A DNA stretch of 64,000 bases, taken from the NCBI GenBank assembly GCA_947500825.1, contig CANMTR010000001.1, forward strand, positions 62,001-126,000. Reading direction: 5' to 3'. This stretch comes from an uncultured Paracoccaceae bacterium. Lineage in GTDB: Bacteria; Pseudomonadota; Alphaproteobacteria; Rhodobacterales; Rhodobacteraceae. Positions 30,762-40,961 of this stretch are shown here, piece by piece. A model generated the notes under the pieces. That model searched no databases and was not told the DNA's origin. It worked only from the letters and a program-made list of their open reading frames with translations. Numbering within the stretch: the first letter of the stretch is position 1; the number at the start of each line of letters is the position of its first letter. Position numbers and translations under genes: made by a program.

Positions 30762-30830
30762 CAGCGGCGCGTCGGGGTCCACACCCGGCGCCCACCGGGA
30801 TCGTCGAACGGGCCGCTGGCCCGTTTTTTT
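30762..30830 (+). promoter_or_regulatory. Candidate transcription attenuator leader of rimP-nusA-infB
   Basis: Terminator hairpin AACGGGCC-GCT-GGCCCGTT + TTTTT (30807-30830) 22 nt before rimP ATG; CAGCGGC (30762-30768) is the exact reverse complement of GCCGCTG (30812-30818). Confidence 0.6.
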
Positions 30831-30852
30831 GTGCCGGAACTCCGGAGGCTCC

Positions 30853-31449
30853 ATGTCCGATCTCATCGCCAAGGCCAGTATCGACCGTCGCCTCGCCGAG
30901 GTGATCGAGCCCGTGATCGAGGATCTGGGCTTCGAGCTGATCCGCGTGCGCTACCAGGGCGGCAAGACGCCCACCGTCCAGATCATGGCCGACCGTCCCG
31001 ACGGCGGGATCGAGGTCGACGAGTGCGGGACCATCTCCACCGCCGTCTCGGCCCATCTCGACGTGGAGGACCCGATCGAGGACGCCTACGACCTTGAGGT
31101 CTCCTCGCCCGGCATCGACCGCCCCCTGACCCGGCTCAAGGACTTCGACATCTGGGCGGGCTACGTGGCCAAGCTCGAGACGACCGAGCTGATCGACGGG
31201 CGGCGCCGCTTCAAGGGCACCCTGGCCGGGATCGAAGGCTCCGAGGTCCTGATCGAGATCGAGGAGGGCACGATCGGGCTGCAGTTCGACTGGCTGTCCG
31301 ACGCCAAGCTCGTCCTGACCGACGATCTGATCCGCGACGTGCTCAAGGCCCGCAAGGACAAGGGCGAGATCGGCGACGCGCAGTCCGCCGAGGTCGAGAC
31401 CGTCATCGACAGCGAAGACGACGCGCGTCTTCCGAACCAGAAGGACTAA
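30853..31449 (+). CDS. rimP: Ribosome maturation factor RimP
   Basis: [37 protein letters not shown]; upstream of nusA. Confidence 0.95.
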   Translation: MSDLIAKASIDRRLAEVIEPVIEDLGFELIRVRYQGGKTPTVQIMADRPDGGIEVDECGTISTAVSAHLDVEDPIEDAYDLEVSSPGIDRPLTRLKDFDIWAGYVAKLETTELIDGRRRFKGTLAGIEGSEVLIEIEEGTIGLQFDWLSDAKLVLTDDLIRDVLKARKDKGEIGDAQSAEVETVIDSEDDARLPNQKD

Positions 31450-31455
31450 AGGCAC

Positions 31456-33213
31456 ATGGCCATCACCTCTGCCAACCAGCTCGAGCTTCTGCAGACCGCC
31501 GAGGCGGTCGCGCGCGAGAAGATGATCGACCCCGGTCTCGTCGTCGAGGCCATGGAGGAGAGCCTCGCCCGCGCCGCGAAGTCCCGCTACGGCTCCGAGA
31601 TGGACATCCGCGTGGCCATCGACCGCAAGACCGGCCGCGCCACCTTCACCCGCGTTCGCACCGTCGTCGACGAGGACCTGCTGGAGAACTACCAGTCCGA
31701 GGTCACCGCCGCCCAGGCCGCCGAGCTGGTGCGCGGCGAGCGCGCCGCCGTCAGCGTCGTGCCCGCCCGCGTCACCTTCCACGTGGAGGGCGAGGAGCGT
31801 CCCCGCACCCGCGACGTGCGCCGCTTCCTGCTCAAGACCGCCGGCCAGGGGTCCGACGCCGTCGCCCAGGACGCCGTTCCCGGCGACGGCGACGAGATCG
31901 TCGACGAGGTCCCACCGGTGGAGCTGGGCCGTATCGCCGCGCAGTCGGCCAAGCAGGTGATCCTGCAGAAGGTCCGTGAGGCCGAGCGCGACAAGCAGTT
32001 CGAGGAGTTCAAGGACCGCGTCGGCCAGATCATCAACGTCGCCGTCAAGCGCGAGGAATACGGCAACGTCATCGTCGACCTGAACCCCGGCGAGGGCGTC
32101 CTGCGCCGCAACGAGAAGATCGGCCGCGAGAGCTACCGCACCGGTGACCGCATCCGCGTCTTCATCAAGGACGTGCGCCGCGAGCCGCGCGGGCCCCAGA
32201 TCTTCCTGTCGCGCACCGCGCCCGAGTTCATGGCCGAGCTGTTCAAGATGGAGGTGCCCGAGATCTACGAGGGCATCATCGAGATCAAGGCCGTGGCCCG
32301 CGACCCCGGCAGCCGGGCCAAGATCGGCGTCATCTCCCACGACAGCTCCATCGACCCGGTCGGCGCCTGCGTGGGCATGAGGGGCAGCCGCGTGCAGGCG
32401 GTGGTCAACGAACTCCAGGGCGAGAAGATCGACATCATCCCCTGGAACGAGGACATGCCCACCTTCCTCGTCAACGCGCTGCAGCCCGCCGAGGTCTCCA
32501 AGGTCGTCCTCGACGAGGAGGCCGAGCGGATCGAGGTCGTCGTCCCCGAGGAGCAGCTGTCCCTGGCCATCGGCCGGCGCGGCCAGAACGTGCGCCTCGC
32601 CTCCCAGCTCACCGGCCTCGACATCGACATCATGACCGAGGAAGAGGAGAGCGCCCGGCGCCAGAAGGAGTTCGAGACCCGCACCCAGCTCTTCGTCGAC
32701 ACGCTCGACCTCGACGAGTTCTTCGCCCAGTTGCTGGTGGCCGAGGGGTTCACCAACCTCGAGGAAGTGGCCTATGTGGAGATCGACGAGCTGACGGTGA
32801 TCGACGGCGTCGACGAGGACACCGCCGAGGAGCTGCAGGCCCGGGCGCGCGACCACATCGACGCCCAGAACCGCAAGGCGCTCGACGAGGCCCGCGAATT
32901 GGGCGTTGAGGACAGCTTGGTTGAATTCGAGGGCCTGACGCCCCAGATGATCGTGGCGCTTGCGCAAGACGGCGTGAAGACGCTCGAGGACTTCGCGACC
33001 TGCGCCGATTGGGAGCTTGCCGGCGGCTGGACCACGGTCGACGGCGAGCGCGTCAAGGACGACGGCCTGCTCGAACCCCACGGCGTCGACCTCGAAGAGG
33101 CCCAGACCATGGTCATGACCGCCCGCATCCAACTGGGCTGGGTCGATCCCGAAGAACTAGAGCCCGACGCCGACGAGGCCGGGACGGACGAAACCGAGGA
33201 GATCCAGGCCTGA
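31456..33213 (+). CDS. nusA: Transcription termination/antitermination protein NusA
   Basis: 585 aa; S1/KH domains, [40 protein letters not shown]. Confidence 0.97.
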   Translation: MAITSANQLELLQTAEAVAREKMIDPGLVVEAMEESLARAAKSRYGSEMDIRVAIDRKTGRATFTRVRTVVDEDLLENYQSEVTAAQAAELVRGERAAVSVVPARVTFHVEGEERPRTRDVRRFLLKTAGQGSDAVAQDAVPGDGDEIVDEVPPVELGRIAAQSAKQVILQKVREAERDKQFEEFKDRVGQIINVAVKREEYGNVIVDLNPGEGVLRRNEKIGRESYRTGDRIRVFIKDVRREPRGPQIFLSRTAPEFMAELFKMEVPEIYEGIIEIKAVARDPGSRAKIGVISHDSSIDPVGACVGMRGSRVQAVVNELQGEKIDIIPWNEDMPTFLVNALQPAEVSKVVLDEEAERIEVVVPEEQLSLAIGRRGQNVRLASQLTGLDIDIMTEEEESARRQKEFETRTQLFVDTLDLDEFFAQLLVAEGFTNLEEVAYVEIDELTVIDGVDEDTAEELQARARDHIDAQNRKALDEARELGVEDSLVEFEGLTPQMIVALAQDGVKTLEDFATCADWELAGGWTTVDGERVKDDGLLEPHGVDLEEAQTMVMTARIQLGWVDPEELEPDADEAGTDETEEIQA

Positions 33214-33216
33214 TTC

Positions 33217-33846
33217 ATGAGCCGTGGCAAGCCCAGTCCCGCGCCCGACGCGCCAGAGCGGCGCTGCCTCGCCACCGGCGAGGTCCAGCCGAAGCGCGGC
33301 CTCGTTCGCTTCGTGGTGGGGCCGGGCGACACGGTCTATCCCGATATCGCCGGCAAGCTGCCGGGGCGCGGGATGTACGTGGCCGCTGAGCGCGAGGCGC
33401 TCGAGCGGGCCGTGGCCAAGCGGCTCTTCTCGCGGGGCGCCAAGCGCCAGGTGACGGTCCCCGAGGGGCTCGTGGCCGAGGTCGAGGCGGCGCTGGTGCG
33501 GCGCGTGATCGACAGGATCGCCCTGGCGCGCAAGGCCGGCGCGGCCATCGCGGGCTACGAGAAGGTCAAGGAATGGCTCGACCGGGACCGCTGCCGCATC
33601 CTGCTGCAGGCGTCCGACGGGTCCGAGAGAGGCAAGTCGAAGCTCCACCGCCCCGGCGGGCGGGGATCGTTCTTCGACATCCTGACGGCGGATGAATTGG
33701 GTTTGTCCTTCGGTCGGGAACGTGTGATACATGCGGCGCTCGCCGCTGGCAGACTCGCGGAAGATTTTCGGGACGATGCCGTGCGGCTTTCGGGCGTTCG
33801 CTTGATGCAAGGCGACGATGGCGCCGGAAAGGTGAAGAAGAGCTGA
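33217..33846 (+). CDS. YlxR-family RNA-binding protein (DUF448)
   Basis: [41 protein letters not shown]; between nusA and infB. Confidence 0.9.
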   Translation: MSRGKPSPAPDAPERRCLATGEVQPKRGLVRFVVGPGDTVYPDIAGKLPGRGMYVAAEREALERAVAKRLFSRGAKRQVTVPEGLVAEVEAALVRRVIDRIALARKAGAAIAGYEKVKEWLDRDRCRILLQASDGSERGKSKLHRPGGRGSFFDILTADELGLSFGRERVIHAALAAGRLAEDFRDDAVRLSGVRLMQGDDGAGKVKKS

Positions 33847-36344
33847 TGAGTGACAATGACGGCAAGAAGACCCTCGGCGTTCGCGGCGGCGGCAGCAACC
33901 GCCCCGGCTCGGTGAAGCAGAGCTTCAGCCACGGCCGGACCAAGAACGTCGTGGTCGAGACCAAGCGCAAGCGCGTCGTCGCGCCGAAGCCCGCGGCCGC
34001 CAAGCCCGAGGGCACCGGCGGCAAGCCTCGCGTGGGCGATCCCAAGAAGCGCCCCGCCGGCATCTCCGATGCCGAGCTCGAGCGCCGCATGAAGGCCCTC
34101 GCGGCCGCCAAGGCGCGCGAGAGCGAGGAGGCCGAGCGCCGCGAGACCGAGGTGCGCCAGCGCGCCGAGGAGCGCGAGCGCCGCCGCCGCGAGATCGAGG
34201 AGAAGGAGCGCGAGGAGCGCGAGCGCGAGGAGGCCCTCAAGGCGAAGGCCGACGAGGACGCCCGCCGCCTGCGCGAGGAGCAGGAGGCGAAGGCCCGCGC
34301 GGCCGAGCCCCAGCCCACCCCCGCCGATGTCGAGGCCGAGGCGCAGCAGAAGGCCGCCGCCAAGGCGCCCGCGCCCGCCAAGGATCGCGAGGCCCGTGGC
34401 AAGGACCGCGCCGCCAAGCCCGCCGCCAAGGGCGGCGGCGACAAGCGCCGGTCCGGCAAGCTCACGGTCAACCAGGCGCTCGCCGGCGGCGAGGGCGGAC
34501 GCCAGCGCTCCATGGCCTCCATGAAGCGCCAGCAGGAGCGTGCCCGCCGCAAGGCCATGGGCCAGAGTCAGGACCGCGAGAAGGTCACCCGCACGGTGCA
34601 GCTCCCCGAGGCGATCGTCGTCTCCGAGCTGGCCAACCGCATGTCCGAGCGCGTCGCCGACGTGGTCAAGTCGCTGATGAACAACGGCGTCATGGCAACC
34701 CAGACCCAGACCATCGACGCCGACACCGCCGAACTCATCATCGAGGATTTCGGCCACAAGATTCAGCGCGTATCCGATTCCGACGTGGAGCAAGTCATCG
34801 AGCAGACCGACGATCGCACCCAGGACCTCAAGCAGCGCGCGCCGATCATCACGGTGATGGGCCACGTGGATCACGGCAAGACCTCGATCCTCGACGCGAT
34901 CCGCAAAGCCCGCGTCGTGCATGGCGAGGCCGGGGGCATCACCCAGCACATCGGCGCCTACCAGGTCGAGACCGAGGGCGGCACCACGCTGACCTTCCTC
35001 GACACGCCGGGCCACGCCGCGTTCACCTCGATGCGGGCGCGCGGCGCCCAGGTGACCGACATCGTGGTTCTCGTGGTGGCCGCAGACGACGCGGTGATGC
35101 CGCAGACGATCGAGGCCATCAATCACGCCAAGGCCGCCAAGGTCCCGATGATCATCGCGATCAATAAGTGCGACCGTCCCGGCGCCGATCCCCAGAAGGT
35201 CCGCACCGACCTGCTGCAGCATGAGGTCATCGTCGAGCAGCTCTCGGGCGACGTTCAGGACGTGGAGGTCTCCGCGGTCACGGGGCAGGGGCTCGAACAG
35301 CTCCTCGAATCCATCGCGCTCCAGTCCGAGATCCTCGAGCTCAAGGCCAACCCCGACCGCGCCGCCGAGGGCGCCGTGATCGAGGCGCAGCTCGACGTGG
35401 GCCGCGGTCCCGTCGCGACCGTCCTCGTCCAGCGCGGCACCCTGCGGACCGGCGACATCTTCGTCGTCGGCGAGCAGTGGGGCAAGGTCCGCGCCATGGA
35501 GAACGACCAGGGTCAGCGCGTGAAGGAGGCCGGTCCCTCCGTTCCCGTGGAGGTCCTGGGCCTCAACGGCACGCCCGAGGCCGGCGACGTGCTCAACGTC
35601 GTCCAGTCCGAGGCGCAGGCCCGCGAGATCGCCGAGTACCGCCAGAGCGCGGCCAAGGACAAGCGCGCCGCGGCAGGTGCCGCCACCACGCTCGAGCAGA
35701 TGATGGCCAAGGCCAAGGCCGACGAGAACGTGGCCGAGCTGCCCATCGTGGTGAAGGCCGACGTGCAGGGCTCCGCCGAGGCCATCGTCCAGGCGATGGA
35801 GAAGATCGGCAACGACGAGGTCCGCGTCCGCGTCCTCCACTACGGCGTCGGCGCGATCACCGAGACCGATGTCGGGCTGGCCGAGGCGTCGAATGCCCCG
35901 ATCATGGGCTTCAACGTCCGCGCCAATGCCTCCGCCCGCAACACGGCCAACCAGAAGGGCGTGGAGCTGCGCTACTACAGCGTGATCTACGACCTCGTGG
36001 ACGACGTGAAGGCCGCGGCCTCCGGCCTGCTGTCGAACGAGATCCGGGAGAAGTTCATCGGCTACGCCGAGATCCGCGAAGTCTTCAAGGTCTCCAACGT
36101 GGGCAACGTCGCGGGCTGTCTCGTCACCGAAGGGCGGGCCCGCCGCTCCGCCGGCGTGCGCCTGCTGCGCGACGACGTGGTCGTCCACGAAGGCACCCTG
36201 AAGACGCTCAAGCGCTTCAAGGACGAGGTCTCCGAGGTGATCTCCGGCCAGGAATGCGGCATGGCCTTCGAGCGGTACGAAGACATCCGCAAGGGCGATG
36301 TCATCGAGATCTTCGAGCGCGAGGAAGTCGAGCGCTCGCTCTGA
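33846..36344 (+). CDS. infB: Translation initiation factor IF-2
   Basis: [39 protein letters not shown]; charged N-terminal region. Confidence 0.97.
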   Translation: MSDNDGKKTLGVRGGGSNRPGSVKQSFSHGRTKNVVVETKRKRVVAPKPAAAKPEGTGGKPRVGDPKKRPAGISDAELERRMKALAAAKARESEEAERRETEVRQRAEERERRRREIEEKEREEREREEALKAKADEDARRLREEQEAKARAAEPQPTPADVEAEAQQKAAAKAPAPAKDREARGKDRAAKPAAKGGGDKRRSGKLTVNQALAGGEGGRQRSMASMKRQQERARRKAMGQSQDREKVTRTVQLPEAIVVSELANRMSERVADVVKSLMNNGVMATQTQTIDADTAELIIEDFGHKIQRVSDSDVEQVIEQTDDRTQDLKQRAPIITVMGHVDHGKTSILDAIRKARVVHGEAGGITQHIGAYQVETEGGTTLTFLDTPGHAAFTSMRARGAQVTDIVVLVVAADDAVMPQTIEAINHAKAAKVPMIIAINKCDRPGADPQKVRTDLLQHEVIVEQLSGDVQDVEVSAVTGQGLEQLLESIALQSEILELKANPDRAAEGAVIEAQLDVGRGPVATVLVQRGTLRTGDIFVVGEQWGKVRAMENDQGQRVKEAGPSVPVEVLGLNGTPEAGDVLNVVQSEAQAREIAEYRQSAAKDKRAAAGAATTLEQMMAKAKADENVAELPIVVKADVQGSAEAIVQAMEKIGNDEVRVRVLHYGVGAITETDVGLAEASNAPIMGFNVRANASARNTANQKGVELRYYSVIYDLVDDVKAAASGLLSNEIREKFIGYAEIREVFKVSNVGNVAGCLVTEGRARRSAGVRLLRDDVVVHEGTLKTLKRFKDEVSEVISGQECGMAFERYEDIRKGDVIEIFEREEVERSL

Positions 36345-36352
36345 TCCACGGC

Positions 36353-36375
36353 GGGGGCCGGTCCAACCGGCCCCC
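36353..36375 (+). terminator. Hairpin downstream of infB
   Basis: GGGGGCCGGT-CCA-ACCGGCCCCC perfect 10-bp stem, no U-tract. Confidence 0.45.
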
Positions 36376-36465
36376 GATCCCCCTCCGCCGGCCCCGGCGG
36401 AGCGCTCGACTCCGCCGCCGGGAGAGTTATCCTCGCCGGGGACACCCCTCAGCGTCAGGGCTCCG

Positions 36466-37425
36466 ATGGCCGCCGCCGATCCCACCAAGACCAGGACAGG
36501 GGGCACCCCCCCCGAAGACGGCCGCAGGGCGTCCGACCCGTTCGGCACGGCCGAGTTCCAGGACAAGCTCGAACGGGCGCGGCAGCGACGCGCCAAGGCG
36601 CTCGGCCAGTCGACCCCCGATCCCGCGGAGCCCCCCGAGTCCCCCGCCCCCGACGTGGTCCCCGACCCGGTTCCAGAAGCCGAGCCGCGGCCCGCGCTCG
36701 AATCCAACGATCCGGCCCCCCGGCCGCCGCTCCTCGTCCTCGGCGCCGCGGCCAGGCCCGCCCCCGCCGAACCCGAAGCCGAACCCGCCCCCGCCCCGGC
36801 GGCCCCGCTCACCGCCCCTCGCCGCTCCGGCGCGCGCAGGGCGCGCGCGCCGCGCCGTGGCCGCCGGGTCCTCGCAGTCTGGATCGTCGCGCTGACGGGC
36901 GCGGCGACCGTCGCGAGCCTCGTCGTCGCCCTGCGGTCGGCGCCCCCGACGCCCACACCGGACCCGCTCCCGGTCCGCGATTTCGCCGTCGACTCCACCG
37001 CGCCCGAGGGTCCCGTCCCGCCCCAGGGCGTTCCCACCCCCGAGGCGCCCGCGATGCCGAGTGCGGAGGGCGCCCCCGCCGGGCCGGGCCCGGCGCCGGA
37101 GACACCCGCCGTGCCGGTCCTCGCGCCACCGCCCGAGCCGCCATCGCCTGCACTGGCGGAGTGGGCCGACACGCCCGTGCGCCTCCTGGGGATCGGGGAC
37201 GGGTCCGAGGTCGCCTCGGGTCTGCGCGAAGCGGGGCTGGAGAAGGTCACCGCCCGCGCGGTGGATTTCACGCCCGCCACCAGCGTCGTGCGGTTCTTCG
37301 ACGCGGCCGACAGGCCGCTGGCCACGGCGCTGGCGGAGCGCGTGGGGGCAGAGGTGCAGGATCTGACGAGTTACGATCCGCCGCCCGAGGCGCCCGGGGT
37401 CGAGGTCTGGCTGGCCGCGCCCTGA
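36466..37425 (+). CDS. Proline-rich single-pass membrane protein of unknown function
   Basis: Pro/Ala-rich N-terminus, TM helix LAVWIVALTGAATVASLVVAL, C-terminal alpha/beta domain. Confidence 0.7.
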   Translation: MAAADPTKTRTGGTPPEDGRRASDPFGTAEFQDKLERARQRRAKALGQSTPDPAEPPESPAPDVVPDPVPEAEPRPALESNDPAPRPPLLVLGAAARPAPAEPEAEPAPAPAAPLTAPRRSGARRARAPRRGRRVLAVWIVALTGAATVASLVVALRSAPPTPTPDPLPVRDFAVDSTAPEGPVPPQGVPTPEAPAMPSAEGAPAGPGPAPETPAVPVLAPPPEPPSPALAEWADTPVRLLGIGDGSEVASGLREAGLEKVTARAVDFTPATSVVRFFDAADRPLATALAERVGAEVQDLTSYDPPPEAPGVEVWLAAP

Positions 37426-37430
37426 CGGGC

Positions 37431-38552
37431 TCAGTTGGTGGGCGGTGCCAGGCCGCCGGACAGGGACACGACCACCTCGCCGGGGACGAGCACGGGCGCC
37501 GAACCCGGTGTCGCCGCCTCGGCGCCGAGGCCGGGCAGGATGCCCGCGATCCGCGCCGCCAGTTCCGCGTCGGTCTCGAAGGCGTAACGCACGGCCGTTT
37601 CCTCGACGGGCGCCTCGACGGCCGCGATCCGTGACAGGATGCCGTTGCGGGCCAGCGCGGTGCCCAGGGCCTGCGCCAGGCGCCGGGCATCCGCGTCCTC
37701 GGCGCCCACCTCGAACCGCACCGCGCCCTCGGGCAAGGGGGCGTCGATCCCGGTCTCGATCGCCGCCCAGGGCGACGCGGCGTAGGTCGTGCCCTCCGCC
37801 CCCAGGCGCAGCACGCGCCACGCGTGGCGCGCCTCCGCCCGGTCCAGCGGCACCGAGGCGGCCGACCCGGGCGTCTCCGTGGGCACGGCGAGTCGTCCGG
37901 TGTCCTCCGCCCCCGGCAGTTCCGCGATCTGAACGATGAAGGGCCCGTCGGACCCGTCCGGTGCCGCGGTCCAGACCAGTTCCGCGCGCGCGGTGTCGTC
38001 CGGCAGGTCCACGCGGAACCCGCCCTGAACGTCCGGCCGCGCCACGCCGTCGCCGGTGTCGGGCGCGTCGATCCGCGTCAGCGCGTCACCGGCTGCCGGC
38101 ACCGCGTCGGAGGCCTCGTCCAGCCAATAGCGGGCCAGGCGCCCGTTCTGCGCCACGCCGGATCCTCCCAGGTAGAGAAGACCCAGGTTGTAGGCCGCGC
38201 GCGGCACCCCGTTCGCGGCCGCCCGCCCGTACCACACGGCGGCGGCGCGCGCGTCCGGGTCCCGCACGGTGCCCGCGTCGATCATCACCGCGACGTTGAA
38301 CTGCGCCTCCGCGTGGCCTGCATCCGCCGCGCCGAGATAGTGGCGAAAGGCGCGCACCGGGTCGCGCGGCACTCCCAGCCCGAGGTCGTAGAGGACGCCG
38401 AGGTTGAACTCCGCGTCCCGGTCCCCGGCCTCGGCCGCCTCCTGCCACAGCTCCCGCGCGACGAGGTATTCGCCGTTCGCGAAGGCGTCGTCGGCCGTCT
38501 GGGCAAGGGCCGGCCCCGCGAGGAGCGCAGCCAGAAGGGCGAGTGCGCGCAT
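37431..38552 (-). CDS. Secreted Sel1/TPR repeat protein
   Basis: Signal peptide MRALALLAALLAGPALAQ; repeats AEFNLGVLYDLGLGVPRD, AQFNVAVMIDAGTVRD, AAYNLGLLYLGGSGVAQN. Confidence 0.82.
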   Translation of the reverse strand: MRALALLAALLAGPALAQTADDAFANGEYLVARELWQEAAEAGDRDAEFNLGVLYDLGLGVPRDPVRAFRHYLGAADAGHAEAQFNVAVMIDAGTVRDPDARAAAVWYGRAAANGVPRAAYNLGLLYLGGSGVAQNGRLARYWLDEASDAVPAAGDALTRIDAPDTGDGVARPDVQGGFRVDLPDDTARAELVWTAAPDGSDGPFIVQIAELPGAEDTGRLAVPTETPGSAASVPLDRAEARHAWRVLRLGAEGTTYAASPWAAIETGIDAPLPEGAVRFEVGAEDADARRLAQALGTALARNGILSRIAAVEAPVEETAVRYAFETDAELAARIAGILPGLGAEAATPGSAPVLVPGEVVVSLSGGLAPPTN

Positions 38553-38559
38553 GTCCGCC

Positions 38560-39234
38560 TCAGCGCCAGGTGATCTCGACGACGCGGTTCTCGCTCTCGG
38601 ACACGCCCGGCCCGGTCTCCACGGGCAGCTCGGTCGTGCCCAGGCCCGTCACCTGCAGGCGGTCCACCGGGATGCCCCGGTCCTCCAGCCCCTCGGCCAC
38701 CGCGCGGGCCCGCGACAGCGACAGGTCGAGGTTGACCTCGGCCGGCCCCGTCGTGTCCGCGCCGCCCGACAGGATCATGACATAGGGGTTGCCCTCGCGG
38801 AAAAGCCGCGCGGCCTGGTCCAGCACTTCGGCCTGCTGCGATCCCAATGCGGCCTGTCCCGTCTCGAAGAAGACGCGCAGCGCCTCCTGCTCCTGGGGTG
38901 CCTCGTCGCTCGCCTGCTCCTGGGAGCCCTGGGCCGAACTGTCCTGTGCGGTCTCGTTCTGCCCCTGGGGGTCCTCGGGCTGCTGGCCGCTCTGGGCCTG
39001 CGACGGGTTCGTTTCCGTGGCGCTGTCCTGGCCTTGCGTCGGCTGCGCGTCTTCGCCCTGCGCCTGCGTGGTCCCGCCCTGATCCTGGGACGGCTCCCGG
39101 GTCAGGTCGTCGACCTCGGGCACCTGGCTGTTCTGCTGGCCCGATGGGGCGCCGCCGTCGCTTGCCTCCTGGGCGAAGGCCGGCGCGGCGGGGGCGAGAA
39201 GGGCGATGACGGGAAGTACCTTGACGAGACGCAT
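38560..39234 (-). CDS. OmpA-family protein with Gln/Ser-rich linker
   Basis: Signal peptide; Q/S-rich linker; YVMILSGGADTTGPAEVNLDLSLSRARAVAEGLEDRGI. Confidence 0.85.
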   Translation of the reverse strand: MRLVKVLPVIALLAPAAPAFAQEASDGGAPSGQQNSQVPEVDDLTREPSQDQGGTTQAQGEDAQPTQGQDSATETNPSQAQSGQQPEDPQGQNETAQDSSAQGSQEQASDEAPQEQEALRVFFETGQAALGSQQAEVLDQAARLFREGNPYVMILSGGADTTGPAEVNLDLSLSRARAVAEGLEDRGIPVDRLQVTGLGTTELPVETGPGVSESENRVVEITWR

Positions 39235-39347
39235 TCTGTGCTCCTGTGGTCGGACCCTTCTGGGTCGCGGGCGGTGTCGGGCGCGGGCTGTGCCCGCCAT
39301 GATAGGGTTAACACCATAACGGCGCGACACGCCCGACGGGTCCGTGA

Positions 39348-39746
39348 CTACAACCAGTCGCGCAGGATCGGGATCAGCGGCAGGTCCGCGGCGGGCATGG
39401 GAAAGTCGCGCAAGGCGGCGGGCCGGGCCCAGGCCAGGTCCTGCCCCTCTCGCGGGACGGGCGTGCCCTCCCACTTGCGGCAGGCGAAGAGGGGCATGAG
39501 GAGGTGGAAGTCGTCGTAGGTGTGGCTGGCGAAGGTCAGCGGCGCCAGGCAGCTCTCCCATGTGCCGATGCCCAGCTCCTCGTCGAGCTCGCGGATCAGC
39601 GCCGCCTCGGGCCGCTCGCCCGCCTCGACCTTGCCGCCCGGAAACTCCCACAGCCCGGCCATGGCCTTCCCCTCGGGCCGCTTCGCCAGCAGCACCCGCC
39701 CGTCGCGGTCGATCAGCGCCACGGCCGAGACCAGGACCAGCTTCAA
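39348..39746 (-). CDS. mutT: 8-oxo-dGTP diphosphatase MutT
   Basis: VALIDRDGRVLLAKRPEGKAMAGLWEFPGGKVEAGERPEAALIRELDEELGI. Confidence 0.93.
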   Translation of the reverse strand: MKLVLVSAVALIDRDGRVLLAKRPEGKAMAGLWEFPGGKVEAGERPEAALIRELDEELGIGTWESCLAPLTFASHTYDDFHLLMPLFACRKWEGTPVPREGQDLAWARPAALRDFPMPAADLPLIPILRDWL

Positions 39747-40960
39747 GAGCGGTAGTCCGCGTTAATTTGGATATAGCCGTGGGTCAGGTCGCAGGTCCAC
39801 ATGGTCGCCGTGCCGTTCCCCAGCCCCAAGTCCACCCCGATCGTCAGCTCGGAGCCTTCCATGTAGGCCGCCCCGTCCTCCTCGCGGTAGCCGGGCGCGA
39901 CCCAGCCGTTCTCGGCCACGAGGATGTCGCCGAACCGGATCGTCAGCCGGTCGCGGTCCGCCGCCGCGCCCGACTTGCCCACCGCCATGACCACGCGGCC
40001 CCAGTTCGGGTCCTGTCCCGCGATGGCGGTCTTCACCAGCGGCGAGTTGGCGATGGCGCCGGCGACCAGGCGCGCGTCGGCCTCGGTCTCGGCGCCGGTC
40101 ACGGCCACCTCGACGAACTTGGTGGCCCCCTCGCCGTCGCGCACCACCTGGTGGGCGAGGTCCAGCATCACCTCGTGGAGCGCGGCCTCGAACGGACCCC
40201 CGCGCCGGTCCACCCGCGCCGAGCGCGCGGTGGCGGCGAGCATCAGCGTGTCCGAGGTGGAGGTGTCTCCGTCCACCGTGATGCGGTTGAACGTCACCTC
40301 CGTCAGCTCCGACAGCATCTCCTGCAGCAGCGGCCGGTCTACCTCCGCGTCGGTGAAGATGTAGACGAGCATCGTTCCCATGTCGGGCGCGACCATGCCC
40401 GACCCCTTGGCGATGCCCGCGATCCGCACCTCGCGGCCGTCCATGTCGATCACCCGCGCCGATCCCTTGGGGAAGGTGTCGGTGGTCATGATCGCGCGCG
40501 CCGCGCGCTCCAGCCCGCCGGGGGCAAGGTCCGCCGCCAGGTCCGCCACCACCGCGGTGATCCGCCCGTCCGGCAGGGGCTCCCCGATCACGCCCGTGGA
40601 GGCGGTGAAGACGCGGGCCTCCCCCGCGCCCGTGGCCTTCGCCACCCCGGCGCAGATCCGCGCCACCGCCTCCTCGCCGCCCCTGCCGGTGAAGGCGTTG
40701 GAATTGCCCGAGTTGACCAGGATCGCCGTTGGCCCGTCGCCCTCCCCGGCGATCTTGGCCTCGCAGTCGCGCACCGGCGCCGAACGGGTGGAGGAGCGGG
40801 TGAACACGCCCGCCACCCGTGCGCCGGGCTCCAGCAGCGCCAGCATCACGTCGGTGCGCCCCGGGTAGCGCACGCCGGCCGCGCCGGCGGCCACGCTGAG
40901 GCCCGCGATGTCGGGAAGGTCGGGAAAGGCGGCGGGGGCGAGGGGGGAAAGGGGCGCCAT
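39743..40960 (-). CDS. argJ: Bifunctional ornithine acetyltransferase/N-acetylglutamate synthase
   Basis: AILVNSGNSNAFTGRGG; MATMLVYIFTDAEV-type region; catalytic-region FNRITVDGDTSTSDT. Confidence 0.95.
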   Translation of the reverse strand: MAPLSPLAPAAFPDLPDIAGLSVAAGAAGVRYPGRTDVMLALLEPGARVAGVFTRSSTRSAPVRDCEAKIAGEGDGPTAILVNSGNSNAFTGRGGEEAVARICAGVAKATGAGEARVFTASTGVIGEPLPDGRITAVVADLAADLAPGGLERAARAIMTTDTFPKGSARVIDMDGREVRIAGIAKGSGMVAPDMGTMLVYIFTDAEVDRPLLQEMLSELTEVTFNRITVDGDTSTSDTLMLAATARSARVDRRGGPFEAALHEVMLDLAHQVVRDGEGATKFVEVAVTGAETEADARLVAGAIANSPLVKTAIAGQDPNWGRVVMAVGKSGAAADRDRLTIRFGDILVAENGWVAPGYREEDGAAYMEGSELTIGVDLGLGNGTATMWTCDLTHGYIQINADYRS

Positions 40961-40961
40961 G

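Noticed and set aside
30702-30852. tRNA gene before rimP (as metY in E. coli)
   Set aside because: No cloverleaf, anticodon arm or CCA-type end could be drawn; the sequence reads as leader hairpins.
36353-36375. Strong intrinsic terminator after infB
   Set aside because: Perfect stem but no U-tract; kept only as a low-confidence hairpin.
33555-37325. 1256-aa minus-strand ORF
   Set aside because: Antisense shadow of infB and neighbours; composition is Leu/Gly/Asp-His repetitive and conflicts with strongly supported genes.
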